Shown one piece after another: positions 1 through 8,497 of a stretch of DNA of 64,000 bases (positions within the stretch are counted from its first letter, which is position 1; each line of letters starts with the position of its first letter). Made by a program: the position numbers and the translations under genes. The DNA is from DASRDU01 sp035652435 (GTDB lineage Bacteria > Acidobacteriota > Blastocatellia > RBC074): assembly GCA_035652435.1 (NCBI GenBank), contig DASRDU010000114.1:62001-126000 (forward strand), in the 5' to 3' direction. The notes below the pieces were generated by a model, which saw only the letters and a list, made by a program, of their open reading frames with translations, was not told the origin of the DNA and did no database searches.

Positions 1-1203
1 GCTCGCGTTGAGCTGCGCCTCCGAGTTCGGCGTCCCTGAGTCCCGCACCCGGAATTGCAGCCCCGTCGAGTTATTGCCGGCAATCGCCGAGAGCCATTCC
101 AGCCCGTCAGTCAACTGTAACTGCGAGGTCGCTCCGGTCGCCGCCACGTAGCGCAGTTTGGCGCCGCCGCCCCCCGTATTCCACAATCGCTGCAGGATGT
201 CGCCGCTGCTTGAGCGCTGGAGGTCGAAGACCCCGCCCGGCGACGCCGTCCCGATCCCGATGTCTCCGGCCGGGCTTTCGGTCACGCTCGAATTAACGAG
301 CGTCGTCCCGTCAGCCGCGAACTTTGCGATCCGGTCGGCCGTCCCTGCTGTGATGAGGTTCACCTGATTCGGCCCGGGAATTCCCGTACCGGCTTTGCCC
401 TGCTGATCACTCCCGGCTTGCACACTGCGACCAGACGAGAGGCGTCCCCGAGCGCCGCCCGGGCCCGCCGCCGTGGTCTGGATTGTCCCGTCGGGGAAGA
501 CGATCCCTTCCGAAGTGCGGATCAGGCCGGCTACGTCGAGCTTCGCGCCCGGCTGCCCGACGCCGATCCCCACATCGCCCGCGGCGGTGATCCGCATCCG
601 CTCGGCATCCGTCCCGGCGAAGAAGTTCCCCGTCCGCAGACTGAGCGCGCCGCGGCCCGCCGTCAGCCGCCCGTCGGTGCCGTCGTGTGAGAGCAGCGTC
701 GTCGCGCTCCCATCAGCCTCACCAACCGGCGTGAGTTGCCTGCCCCGATCCGCGCTCGCCGATTGGATGGCCGCGGCAGGGTCCGATGGCAGGAGTGAGA
801 AGGCATCGGCCTGTACGAGCAGCTGGCCTTCGCGCTGTGAAGTGTGCCCGGCGAGGTCGCGGGCTGTCACAAGGCAGCGGTAGGCGCCGTCGAGCAGTCG
901 GCGCCCCATCTGATCCCGGCGATCCCAGTCGAGCAGGTTGCCGAAGCGGAAGTCCGAGTCGAAGAGCAGGTCGCCCGCGGCCGAGAAGACTTCGAGACGG
1001 AGCTGGAAGACTTCGGCTGGGGCGGCCAGGCGGAGCCGTTCGGCCGAGATGCTCGCGGCGACCCAGGGCGTGCGGGCGGGCGCTTCATCAGACGCACGGG
1101 ATTGCAGGCTGGTTGAGGTCTGCGCCTGAGTAAAGGTGGTCTGGCAGACCCAGAGCAGCAGGCAGAGAAAGACGCGCAGAGTCCATCGTTGGTTGGTACG
1201 CAT
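1..1203 (-). CDS. Secreted tail-fibre-like repeat protein (3' end outside window)
   Basis: The minus strand is open without a stop from an ATG at 1203 to the left edge, giving 401 residues of an incomplete protein. An AGGAGA ribosome-binding site lies about 7 bases upstream. The N-terminus is a signal peptide (MRTNQRWTLRVFLCLLLWVC, cleavage likely after TQA). Around residue 220 comes the motif MRITAAGDVGIGVGQPGAKL, followed by LDVAG and FPDGTIQTT; a second GDIGIGTASPGG unit comes later. These units are typical of phage tail-fibre-like and secreted surface proteins that often end in an intramolecular chaperone (peptidase S74) domain, but that end is not visible here. A structural or adhesive role at the cell surface is inference. 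It is single in its orientation, with a 600-base gap upstream. Confidence 0.8.
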   Translation of the reverse strand, partial: MRTNQRWTLRVFLCLLLWVCQTTFTQAQTSTSLQSRASDEAPARTPWVAASISAERLRLAAPAEVFQLRLEVFSAAGDLLFDSDFRFGNLLDWDRRDQMGRRLLDGAYRCLVTARDLAGHTSQREGQLLVQADAFSLLPSDPAAAIQSASADRGRQLTPVGEADGSATTLLSHDGTDGRLTAGRGALSLRTGNFFAGTDAERMRITAAGDVGIGVGQPGAKLDVAGLIRTSEGIVFPDGTIQTTAAGPGGARGRLSSGRSVQAGSDQQGKAGTGIPGPNQVNLITAGTADRIAKFAADGTTLVNSSVTESPAGDIGIGTASPGGVFDLQRSSSGDILQRLWNTGGGGAKLRYVAATGATSQLQLTDGLEWLSAIAGNNSTGLQFRVRDSGTPNSEAQLNAS

Positions 1204-1812
1204 AATCGTCTCCTTTCAGGAATGGGGAAGGTGCGATCCAGGCAGCACGGTTCCCGGTTTGAAGAATGCCGGGCGGAGACGTTCGGCGAGCGGTTAGTAA
1301 TGGACGATATTCCGCGGTCCGCCGTCCAGGATGAACTCAGGGCCCTTTCAACTTTGCTTCCTGATCGTTGAGCCTCTGATTCGGTAATTACAGAAAATAC
1401 GAATGGAAAGAGGCAATAAATGTGCCGATGATCGCATTGCTTGTTTCACCGGATTTCCAGGGACAAGCCCTGATTCAGAGGGCGAAGTCACCCGGGAGCT
1501 GCGAAAAGTTCCCCAGTTTCAGGCAGGAAGCTGCGGATGAACTCGCACTGGGGGCTGACGGAGGAGATTCATTCCCTGCGACGCCCAATATGAGGCATTG
1601 ATCGGTGAACACCGGGATCTGGCGCCGCGGCGAGGCGGAAAGAATGAAGCGACCGCGATGCCCGGCACGCAGTGGCTCCGTATTGCTTCGTCCGACGAAG
1701 GAGATATGCGATGAAACGCGGGCGGCTCCCCTCCCTGGCGGCATTGCCGGGACACCGCTTGCGGCAGCACCGCACTGGTGATCGCCGTTGCTTGGTGAGC
1801 GAAGGATAGTTT
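1204..1812. other. Gene-poor interval
   Basis: I see no convincing gene here. Open frames on both strands are short, arginine/serine/proline-rich and lack family motifs. One micro-frame on the plus strand (1711-1809, 32 codons, starting MKRGRLPSLAAL) is preceded by GAAGGAG, but nothing else supports it. The promoter of the leftward gene at 1203 should lie in the right-hand neighbourhood of that start; I cannot pinpoint it. The interval borders a gene remnant at 1813-2007, so it may be decayed coding DNA. Confidence 0.5.
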
Positions 1813-2007
1813 TCAGCCTGTGTCCTGCCAGTCGTAGCAATCCTCTTTCACCGCCCGGTAGTTCGCGTCCAGCGCCGGTTCCAGCAGCAGGATTGCCGCG
1901 ATGCGCCGCGCCATGTTGGTCACTTCACGCACCTCATCGAGCGCCAGGGTGAAGCCCGTCACATACTGGCCGCCGATGTATCGTCGGGCCTTTAATGCTG
2001 CCGGTGT
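1813..2007 (-). pseudogene. Remnant resembling the C-terminus of a type ISP/N6-adenine DNA methyltransferase
   Basis: A minus-strand frame of 64 codons is bounded upstream by a stop (2008-2010) and ends in TGA at 1813-1815. It has no usable start codon at its head. The translation looks like real protein: RRYIGGQYVTGF, then ALDEVREVTNMARRIAAILL, then LEPALDANYRAVKEDCYDW. The IGG motif followed by a helical segment and a terminal tail recalls the C-terminal end of type ISP and related adenine-specific methyltransferases; that match is from memory and not certain. The usual segment between IGG and the helix looks shortened. Its 5' part overlaps the 3' end of the DUF1361 gene in another frame. 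I infer a deletion remnant of a restriction-modification gene. Confidence 0.45.
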
Positions 2008-2708
2008 TCAAGCTGCAAATGAGTGAACGACACCAGCATCAGGTAGACGGCGCTGAAGAGGAGCGTGAAGAGCCCGGCGAAGGCGAGCGTCTGTAAATGT
2101 TCGAGCGGGTGGACGAGGCCGTCCAGCACCTCGAAGAGCAGCCCGGTCGGGCGCAGCAGCACGTCCCAGCTGTTCCACCCGAGGAAGCGTCCGAAGTAGA
2201 TGCCGAAGCCGTTGAGCACCAGCACGCCCAGCACAAACAGCCAGCTCGCCGCCCGCCCCGCCGTGCGGCGCACCAGCTCCTGCATGAGCGAGAGCGACAC
2301 GAGCCCCAGAAATGATCCCGTCCACGCGAAGGTGACCAGCGTGATCAGGTCGTACCAGAGCGGCACGCCGTGGCGCGGCTTGAGGTGAATGATGTCGGTG
2401 ATGAGGTAAGGCGCGTTCGGCAGGAAGAGCAACCACAGCACGGAGAAACCGATGACCGGCAGCCAGCGCAGCCGCGCGGGCCGGTCGTTCAGGTTGTACG
2501 CGGCAAAGGCCCCCACCGCCGGCAGCCACGCGAGGAAGAGGTTCCAGACCAGCCAGCTTTGCGCGGAACTGTGAAAGTGCCAGGCCCGCACCGCGAGCAG
2601 CGCGAGGCACAGGGCGGTGGCAAACAGGAGCGAAGCGAGGACGGCGAGCTGACGACGATAACTCTGGCGAATCGCGAGTGAGGAAGGAAGCCTGAAGCGT
2701 GTGATCAT
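1992..2708 (-). CDS. DUF1361 family integral membrane protein
   Basis: A 238-residue polytopic membrane protein with about six hydrophobic segments. The segment LFLPNAPYLITDIIHL, followed by a DLITL helix, is the hallmark of the DUF1361 family, whose function is unknown. I chose the ATG at 2706-2708 (protein start MITRFRLPSS), preceded by CCAGAGG. A longer frame would run back to 2804 and overlap the end of the polyphosphate kinase gene with a low-complexity leader. It lies 43 bases downstream of ppk2 on the same strand, so the two are probably cotranscribed. The last codons overlap the open frame of the neighbouring methyltransferase-like remnant, and the gene may have been joined to it by a deletion. 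Confidence 0.85.
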   Translation of the reverse strand: MITRFRLPSSLAIRQSYRRQLAVLASLLFATALCLALLAVRAWHFHSSAQSWLVWNLFLAWLPAVGAFAAYNLNDRPARLRWLPVIGFSVLWLLFLPNAPYLITDIIHLKPRHGVPLWYDLITLVTFAWTGSFLGLVSLSLMQELVRRTAGRAASWLFVLGVLVLNGFGIYFGRFLGWNSWDVLLRPTGLLFEVLDGLVHPLEHLQTLAFAGLFTLLFSAVYLMLVSFTHLQLEHRQH

Positions 2709-2751
2709 AACAAACCTCTGGTGATGAGTACGGCGGAGTGGCACCGGGGTC

Positions 2752-3675
2752 TCAGATGTAGACCTTCGGGACAAAATGCTGCTTCGACTTGGGCGGGCGT
2801 TCATAGCCGTTGTCGGCCTGGCGCGGCGGCAAATCCATCTCGACGGGGGTGAGATCCTGGTAGGGGATGAGGCTCAGCAGGTGGGCGATGCAGTTGAGGC
2901 GCGCCGTCTTCTTGTTGTCGGCTTCGACGACGTACCAGGGGCATTTCTTCGTGTCGGTCTTCGCCAGCATGCGATCCTTGGCCTCGCTGTATTCGATCCA
3001 GTGCTTGCGCGATTCCAGATCCATCGGGCTCAGTTTCCAGCGCTTGATCGGGTTGCGCATGCGCTCCTGGAACCGGCGCTCCTGCTCCTCGTCGCTGACC
3101 GAGAACCAGTACTTGATGAGGATGATCCCGGAGCGGATCAGCATCGCCTCGAACTCGGGGGCCGAGCGCAGGAATTCGCGGTACTCCTCGTCAGTGCAAA
3201 AGCCCATGACGTGTTCGACTCCGGCGCGGTTGTACCAGCTGCGGTCGAACAGGACGATCTCGCCGGCGGCGGGCAGCTGCGCGACGTAGCGCTGGAAATA
3301 CCACTGGCTTTTTTCCCGCTCGGTCGGCGTCCCGAGCGCGGCGATCCGGCAGAGGCGCGGGTTCAGGCTCTCCGCAATCCGCTTGATCACGCCGCCCTTG
3401 CCCGCCGCGTCGCGCCCCTCGAAGATGATCGCGACGCGCAGCCCCTGAACTTTCACCCACTCCTGCAGCTTGACCAGTTCCAGCTGGAGGTGCGCCATCT
3501 CGTCAATGTATTTGTAGTCCGTGATGGGTTTGGTTTTTTTGCCCGCGCGCCGCTTCGCCGGCTGGCCGTCATGCAGGTGCGGCCACTTCTTTTCAATGGC
3601 GACGACTTCAGTCACATTGCGGAAGATTTCGCCCCCCGTCGGGGCTTGCTTTCTGGCTTTATTCTTTTTACCCAT
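2752..3675 (-). CDS. ppk2: Polyphosphate kinase 2 family protein
   Basis: Cytosolic kinase of the PPK2 family, which transfers phosphate between polyphosphate and nucleotides. The 307-residue length fits a single-domain PPK2. The Walker A motif GRDAAGKGGVIKRI lies at about residues 87-100, and the Walker B/lid motif DRSWYNRAGVEHVMGF at 144-159. The conserved ending with WYVVEADNKKTARLN is also present. The N-terminus is lysine-rich (MGKKNKARKQ) and probably disordered. The ATG at 3675 has AGGAGGG upstream. Whether it prefers AMP or ADP, and guanine or adenine, cannot be read here. The downstream DUF1361 membrane gene is probably in the same transcript. Polyphosphate metabolism suggests a role in phosphate or energy storage. 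Confidence 0.93.
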   Translation of the reverse strand: MGKKNKARKQAPTGGEIFRNVTEVVAIEKKWPHLHDGQPAKRRAGKKTKPITDYKYIDEMAHLQLELVKLQEWVKVQGLRVAIIFEGRDAAGKGGVIKRIAESLNPRLCRIAALGTPTEREKSQWYFQRYVAQLPAAGEIVLFDRSWYNRAGVEHVMGFCTDEEYREFLRSAPEFEAMLIRSGIILIKYWFSVSDEEQERRFQERMRNPIKRWKLSPMDLESRKHWIEYSEAKDRMLAKTDTKKCPWYVVEADNKKTARLNCIAHLLSLIPYQDLTPVEMDLPPRQADNGYERPPKSKQHFVPKVYI

Positions 3676-3972
3676 TGCTTCGGTGCCCTCCTGTGATAGT
3701 CACAAATCCGGTCAGAACTCTTCAACCTCTCTTTTGGGGAGCAAGCTTAGCATACCGGACTGGCGCTGATAATCGCGGACTGAAGGCCACAGGCCCGACT
3801 TGTCGAGCCGGAACGCCCGGATGAAAACCGCCTCAGGGATTCGGCTTTGTCATCCGGTATCGGCCTTGCCTGTCATTTCGTTGCGGACAGGCGCCGCGGC
3901 AACGCGGCGTTTCCATTCTATACGAGAGCGGTTCACGGGCGTTCTCCATCAATACAACTGTCGGGGCCCGCT

Positions 3973-5262
3973 ATGAAAAAGAATCTTCTTCGGAACACTT
4001 CATCGCTGATTGCGGCGTTCGTCCTCCTGCTTTCAACGACGCAGGTGTCGTCCGGCTATTCGGTACTCACCCACGAGGCGATTATTGACCTGACGTGGAA
4101 CGACTCGATCAGGCCACTGCTCCTGAAACGATTCCCCAGTGCAACGCCCACGCAGTTGCGGGAAGCGCGCGCGCACGCTTACGGTGGGGCCATTATCCAG
4201 GACATGGGATATTACCCGTTCGGCAACAGACTCTTCACCGACCTGGCGCATTACGTGAGGGGCGGCGACTTCATCGAGGCGCTCATCGCCGAGTCACGGG
4301 ACCTTGACGAGTACGCGTTCGCCCTCGGCGCGCTCGCGCACTACGCGGCGGATAACGAGGGGCACTCGGTCGCGGTCAACCGGACGGTCCCGATCCTCTA
4401 CCCGAAACTGCGCGCGAAGTATGGGCGGGAAGTGACCTACGACGAAAACCCGACGGCGCACCTCAAAACCGAATTCGGCTTTGACGTTGTCCAGGTGGCG
4501 CGTGGCCGCTACGCGCCCGAGGCTTACCACGACTTCATCGGGTTCAAGGTATCGAAACCCGTCCTCGAACGTGCCTTCGCAAAGACGTACGGCCTTGAGA
4601 TGAAAGACCTCTTCACCGACCTCGACCTCGCCATCGGCACCTATCGTCACACGGCGGGCGCCATCATCCCGGCGATGACCCGGGTCGCATGGGAGACCAA
4701 AAAAGATGAGATTGAAAAATTCACGCCGGGCATGACCCGGGAAAAGTTCGTCTACAACCTCTCACGCGCCGATTACGAAAAGGAGTGGGGCGCCCGGTAC
4801 GAAAAGCCGGGGCTGTGGGACAAGACGCTGGCCCTCTTCTTCCGCGTCACTCCGAAAGTCGGCCCCGCCAGAGCGCTCGATTTCAAACCGGTTACTCCCG
4901 AAACCGAGCGGAAGTTTCTCGACAGCCTGACGGCGACGCTCGGCCAGTACCGCGCGTCACTACGCCAGGCGCGCACCGGACGCCTCAATTTATCGAACAG
5001 GGACTTTGACACTGGCAGGCCCACGCGCGCGGGAGAGTACCGGCTGGCCGATGAGACGTATGCGAAGCTGCTCGACAAACTCGCCCATCGCAACTTCGAC
5101 AACGTCAGCGCGGAATTGCGCCAGAACATCCTCGCTTTCTACGGCGACCTGAGCGCGCCGATTGCGACGAAGAAAGATCGGGACGACTGGCGCAGGACGT
5201 TACTCGCACTTGATCAATTGAAGGCCACGCAGGCGCAGGTCAGACAGGCGGCGCGACGTTGA
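3973..5262 (+). CDS. Secreted zinc-dependent phospholipase C-like protein
   Basis: A 429-residue exported protein. The ATG at 3973 gives a classic signal peptide (MKKNLLRNTSSLIAAFVLLL, cleavage near VSSG-YS); an upstream extension to 3847 has no signal and is rejected. The mature protein begins YSVLTHEAIIDL with a histidine near residue 34, and later has DMGYYPFG, TDLAHYV and ALAHYAADNEGH. These histidine and aspartate residues match the metal ligands of the zinc-dependent phospholipase C/S1-P1 nuclease fold. The C-terminal third is less conserved and helical. Substrate is unknown: phospholipid hydrolysis is the family expectation, not shown. It is transcribed alone, convergent with the reductase gene at 5351-5875. 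Confidence 0.82.
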   Translation: MKKNLLRNTSSLIAAFVLLLSTTQVSSGYSVLTHEAIIDLTWNDSIRPLLLKRFPSATPTQLREARAHAYGGAIIQDMGYYPFGNRLFTDLAHYVRGGDFIEALIAESRDLDEYAFALGALAHYAADNEGHSVAVNRTVPILYPKLRAKYGREVTYDENPTAHLKTEFGFDVVQVARGRYAPEAYHDFIGFKVSKPVLERAFAKTYGLEMKDLFTDLDLAIGTYRHTAGAIIPAMTRVAWETKKDEIEKFTPGMTREKFVYNLSRADYEKEWGARYEKPGLWDKTLALFFRVTPKVGPARALDFKPVTPETERKFLDSLTATLGQYRASLRQARTGRLNLSNRDFDTGRPTRAGEYRLADETYAKLLDKLAHRNFDNVSAELRQNILAFYGDLSAPIATKKDRDDWRRTLLALDQLKATQAQVRQAARR

Positions 5263-5350
5263 TGACGCGGCACGGGCTTTTTCCCGCCCGCCGGAATCCG
5301 TTCACTGTCAGGATACAATTCGACGGGTTGCGAATTATGACGGCGCCAGT

Positions 5351-5875
5351 TCAATGTTTCACCCGGTAATGAAGCAACAGGACGCCGCTGCCATAGACCC
5401 TGCTGCCGGTGAGTTCCAGATCAATGGGGCGCCCGATGTTGTGAAGCAGCGGAATGCCCGAACCGATCAGGACGGGATTCAGCTTGATGATCACTTCGTC
5501 AATCAGGTTTTCGGCAAACAGTGTCGTCGCCAGATCCGCGGCGCCGCAGAGCCAGATGTCGCCGCCCGGTTCCTGCTTCAGATTTCTGACGACTTCGCCC
5601 GCGTTCTCCGCCACGATCTGCACCCGCTCGTTCGGGCTCTCTTTCATGGTGCGCGAGAAGACGTAACTCTCGAGGTGCGGGTAAGGGTCGGTGACACCCA
5701 TCTTCAGCCCGACCTCGTACGTCCGGCGCCCCATCAACACGACATCGAATGACTTGATGGACTCCAGAAAATCGGTCACATGCTCGCCTTCCATGACGAA
5801 GAAATCCCACGAGCCGTCTTCGCGGGCAAGACACCCGTCGAGGGTGCTGGCCACGTAATATTTCAGTTTTCGCAT
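5351..5875 (-). CDS. Dihydrofolate reductase family protein (RibD C-terminal-like)
   Basis: A 174-residue cytosolic protein of the DHFR/RibD reductase superfamily. It begins MRKLKYYVASTLDGCLARED, the usual opening of stand-alone family members, and contains VVLMGRRTYEVG, DIWLCGAADLATTLF and the ending VLIGSGIPLLH. These correspond to the NADPH-binding core of the fold. The true substrate is unknown; such stand-alone proteins are often called YyaP-like reductases and need not act on folate. AAGGTGAG precedes the ATG at 5875. It is the last gene of a leftward group with the NTF2-like gene at 6001-6411, 125 bases upstream, and is convergent with the phospholipase gene. Confidence 0.88.
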   Translation of the reverse strand: MRKLKYYVASTLDGCLAREDGSWDFFVMEGEHVTDFLESIKSFDVVLMGRRTYEVGLKMGVTDPYPHLESYVFSRTMKESPNERVQIVAENAGEVVRNLKQEPGGDIWLCGAADLATTLFAENLIDEVIIKLNPVLIGSGIPLLHNIGRPIDLELTGSRVYGSGVLLLHYRVKH

Positions 5876-6000
5876 GTCTCACCTTCTTTCGCGCGGGGGA
5901 TCGCAGTCCGGACGCACTGAAACTGCCGCAGGCCGCCGGATCGGTGATGTTTCAGAATTGATGGCAGGGAGAGGGGCGCATTGAAGGAGGATTCCCGACT

Positions 6001-6411
6001 TCACTTCATCGGGATGGGGCTCGACTGGATCGCTACGATCTGCCAGCCCCCCTCCCGCTCCGCATAGACGTGAAGCGTCCGGTAGTGGCCCTGAAGCTGC
6101 CGGCCCTTGTAGCGCCAGTCAGCAGTGTCGAGCGACGTTATGATTCCGGTCGCCCCGTAGACGCGCACCTCGACGTTATCGCGCCTGAGTGAGCGGACTT
6201 CGAGGTCGCCCGATTCTATGTCGGCGATGAACTGCGCCTTGTCATCCCCGGTCAGGGCGTCGGTGAAGATGCAGGCTTCATCCATCAGCCGGTTGAGGGT
6301 GGTGGTATCGCGTCGGACGAGCGCATCAACCCACTCCTCATTCATGCGCCTCAGCTGCTGTTCGGCGTGAACCGCGGGGTGTGATCGCCCGCTCTCAGTC
6401 CGGCCAGGCAT
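6001..6411 (-). CDS. NTF2-like (SnoaL/DUF4440 type) small protein
   Basis: A 136-residue protein of the nuclear transport factor 2 superfamily, a small cone-shaped fold used by ketosteroid isomerases, SnoaL cyclases and many uncharacterised proteins. The pattern is typical: LRRMNEEWVDALVRRDTTTL, then DEACIFTD, and a closing strand set YRTLHVYAEREGGWQIVAIQ. No catalytic role can be assigned, since the residues lining the pocket vary widely in this family. AAAGGAGA precedes the ATG at 6411. The gene lies 18 bases downstream of the membrane protein gene at 6430-6969, so the two are probably in one transcript. Confidence 0.8.
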   Translation of the reverse strand: MPGRTESGRSHPAVHAEQQLRRMNEEWVDALVRRDTTTLNRLMDEACIFTDALTGDDKAQFIADIESGDLEVRSLRRDNVEVRVYGATGIITSLDTADWRYKGRQLQGHYRTLHVYAEREGGWQIVAIQSSPIPMK

Positions 6412-6429
6412 GCGATTGTCTCCTTTGGA

Positions 6430-6969
6430 TTACAGAATGATCTCCTTCGCCCCCAGCCGGCGCGCGATGGTTTCGGCCTGCTCGGCGAGGCGCGGCGGAA
6501 CTTTCACGACCACGAGGAAGCCGTTACGCGACTGTCGCAGGGGCGGCGGCGGTGCGGACTTCGCTTTGACTTTCTGCCCGGCCGAGCGGGCCGTAGCGCC
6601 GATCACCCCGCCGATGATCGCGCCCGCGAGCGCCGAGGCCAGCACGTGGTGAAAGAGGCCGCCGAATGGCAGCCTGAATAATCCCGCCTCGTAGAGAATG
6701 AAGCCCGCGAGAAATCCGGCGGCGCTCCCGATGATGGCCCCGGTCAGGGTGATCCGCCCGAGCGGCGAGAGCCCCGCGGCGTCGGGCGTTTTTACCGCGG
6801 CAGGCAGGCTGTTATCCACGCGCACGATGGTCGCCTCAGTGGTGTCAATGTAGAGGGCGTCGAGACGCCCGAGCAGTTCATTGGCATCCTCTTCGCGGTC
6901 ATAGAGCGCGACCAGCGACAGGTACTGGACCCGGTGTGGTTCGCCCGTGGTGTTGGGTTCGGCCGCCAT
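6430..6969 (-). CDS. Hypothetical protein with paired glycine-rich membrane segments
   Basis: A 179-residue protein I do not recognise as a named family. I chose the ATG at 6967-6969 (MAAEPNTT), preceded by CAGGGAGA; a longer frame to 7092 adds an unlikely leader. The N-terminal part (VQYLSLVALYDREEDANELL) looks like a small alpha/beta domain similar to those of general-stress-type proteins. The middle contains two glycine/alanine-rich hydrophobic stretches, GRITLTGAIIGSAAGFLAGF and ASALAGAIIGGVIGATA, of glycine-zipper type. The C-terminus NGFLVVVKVPPRLAEQAETI may be a second small alpha/beta unit. A stress-related inner-membrane role is only a guess. It heads the leftward group with 6001-6411. 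Confidence 0.65.
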   Translation of the reverse strand: MAAEPNTTGEPHRVQYLSLVALYDREEDANELLGRLDALYIDTTEATIVRVDNSLPAAVKTPDAAGLSPLGRITLTGAIIGSAAGFLAGFILYEAGLFRLPFGGLFHHVLASALAGAIIGGVIGATARSAGQKVKAKSAPPPPLRQSRNGFLVVVKVPPRLAEQAETIARRLGAKEIIL

Positions 6970-7240
6970 TTCTCCCTGCCTTCCCGGCAACCCGCATCTG
7001 CTATAATCACCTGAGCAGTTCGCCGGATTGTTGCTCAAACTACTGTGAAGCTTACAGGCTGTCAAGGATGGCAGGGTCAGGGAATCAGGCAATGAACTTC
7101 AGTAACTTCGGAGTCGGATCACCACCAGCAAAAGTGGCCGCGCGGCCCGGCCAGGTCGCGCTGATTTCCCGACGAGAGCATTCCGGCCCCGGGCAAACGC
7201 GGTCTGGCCTGGTCGCGTCATCTTTTTCGAGGAGAACATC

Positions 7241-8404
7241 ATGAAGAAATTTTCCCGTTGGATATTAACCCTGTCGCTGATTCTCGGCGCGGCCAGTCCC
7301 GGCGTCAGCGCGGCCGGGTTGAAAGGGAAGAAAACGACTCGCCCCGCCGGCGCCGTGAAGCCCGCCGTCAGCGCCGCGCCCGTGGCGGCCGATGACACAC
7401 TGGTGCTGTTGCCCAAATCAGACGTGGTGATCGTGCTTGACGCGGGCCGCCTGCTCAACGACGTGCTGCCCAAAATCAAGGCCGCCTGGCCCCAGGCCAG
7501 CGAGAAGCCGCTCAGGGAGTTCAATGAATTCCTCGACGAAGGGAAGCAGTACGGCGTTGATATTTCCAAAATCAAATCCGTTTCGCTCGGCCTGCGCCTG
7601 TTTGAAGGCCCGACCGTCGGCGCCATGATTATGGACGGGCTCTCCATCAATCAGTCCGTGATTGACGCGCTGATGAAGGATGAGAAGGGGGGCAAGGCGA
7701 CGAGCATCACCCACAAGGGCAAAACCATCTACCTCTTCAAATCCACGAAGAAGGAGAAGGAAAAAAGCGATCAGGCCAAAGACAAGGAAGCCAAAGGCAA
7801 GCCTGACCCTGCCCCGTCGGGGGATATGGTCGGCAGCGTGCTGAAGATGGACGACAACACGGCTTTCGCCCAGCTCGATCAGCAGCGCGTGGTGCTGGGC
7901 GATCAGAATGAGGTCAAGGCCGTGATTGACGTGGCGACCGGTGGCGCAAACCCGGCCGGCAGCCTCAACGCGGCACTGACCGGCGCGCTGAAGGAGACGA
8001 AGTCTGCCAGCGTCATCCGCTTTGCGATCAATCTGCCAGACAGCGCGCGCCAGTGGCTTGCGGCGCAGGATTACTTCAAGGATATGGCGACGATGAAGAT
8101 GATCTTCGGCGCGCTCGACATCGGCGACGACCTGAGCCTCTCGCTGGACGCGAAGGCGCGCACCGGCTCAAATGATGAGGCGACGAAGCTGGAGGCCGCG
8201 CTGAACGGGCTGCTGGCGATCGGCAAGATGATGACCGGCGGCAACGAGGACCCGAAGATGAAGGTCGCCAGCCAGTTCCTCAACCAGATCAAGCTCGGCT
8301 CGCAGACGACCGACGTCTCGCTCAGCATCACCGTGCCGCGCTCGTTCTATGACGAGATGCTCAAGGAGCAGAAGCCGGCACCCGCCAAACCCGACAAGCA
8401 GTAA
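7241..8404 (+). CDS. Secreted hypothetical protein
   Basis: A 387-residue exported protein of unknown function. The signal peptide is clear (MKKFSRWILTLSLILGAASP, cleavage near VSA-AG) and GAGGAG lies upstream of the ATG. A short lysine/alanine/proline linker is followed by a domain opening DDTLVLLPKSDVVIVLDAGR. Later parts include a lysine/glutamate/aspartate-rich stretch around residues 168-190 and a repeat-like passage with LSLSLDAKARTGSNDEA. The pattern of SDVVIVLDAGRLL and a second FAINLPDSARQW strand-helix set resembles DUF3352-type proteins seen in acidobacteria and cyanobacteria, but I am not certain. A strong terminator follows the stop. Confidence 0.75.
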   Translation: MKKFSRWILTLSLILGAASPGVSAAGLKGKKTTRPAGAVKPAVSAAPVAADDTLVLLPKSDVVIVLDAGRLLNDVLPKIKAAWPQASEKPLREFNEFLDEGKQYGVDISKIKSVSLGLRLFEGPTVGAMIMDGLSINQSVIDALMKDEKGGKATSITHKGKTIYLFKSTKKEKEKSDQAKDKEAKGKPDPAPSGDMVGSVLKMDDNTAFAQLDQQRVVLGDQNEVKAVIDVATGGANPAGSLNAALTGALKETKSASVIRFAINLPDSARQWLAAQDYFKDMATMKMIFGALDIGDDLSLSLDAKARTGSNDEATKLEAALNGLLAIGKMMTGGNEDPKMKVASQFLNQIKLGSQTTDVSLSITVPRSFYDEMLKEQKPAPAKPDKQ

Positions 8405-8430
8405 CTGCTGACCGGGCGGAAAAACTGCAA

Positions 8431-8464
8431 GGGCCGGAAGCCTCGAAAGGCTTCCGGCCCTTTT
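8431..8464. terminator. Intrinsic terminator between convergent genes
   Basis: A 12-base stem (GGGCCGGAAGCC paired with GGCTTCCGGCCC, 6-base loop TCGAAA) is followed by TTTTG on the plus strand. It ends the secreted protein gene at 7241-8404 and sits just before the 3' end of the PpiD-like gene on the other strand. It could act on both strands, although the run of T is better on the plus strand. Confidence 0.9.
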
Positions 8465-8497
8465 GACCTGCCCTCAGGATGTCAGACCTCCCGGGAC

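Noticed and set aside
1475..1840. Minus-strand frame of 121 residues in the gene-poor interval
   Set aside because: Arginine/serine/proline-rich with no motif, and it overlaps the stop of the methyltransferase-like remnant in a different frame.
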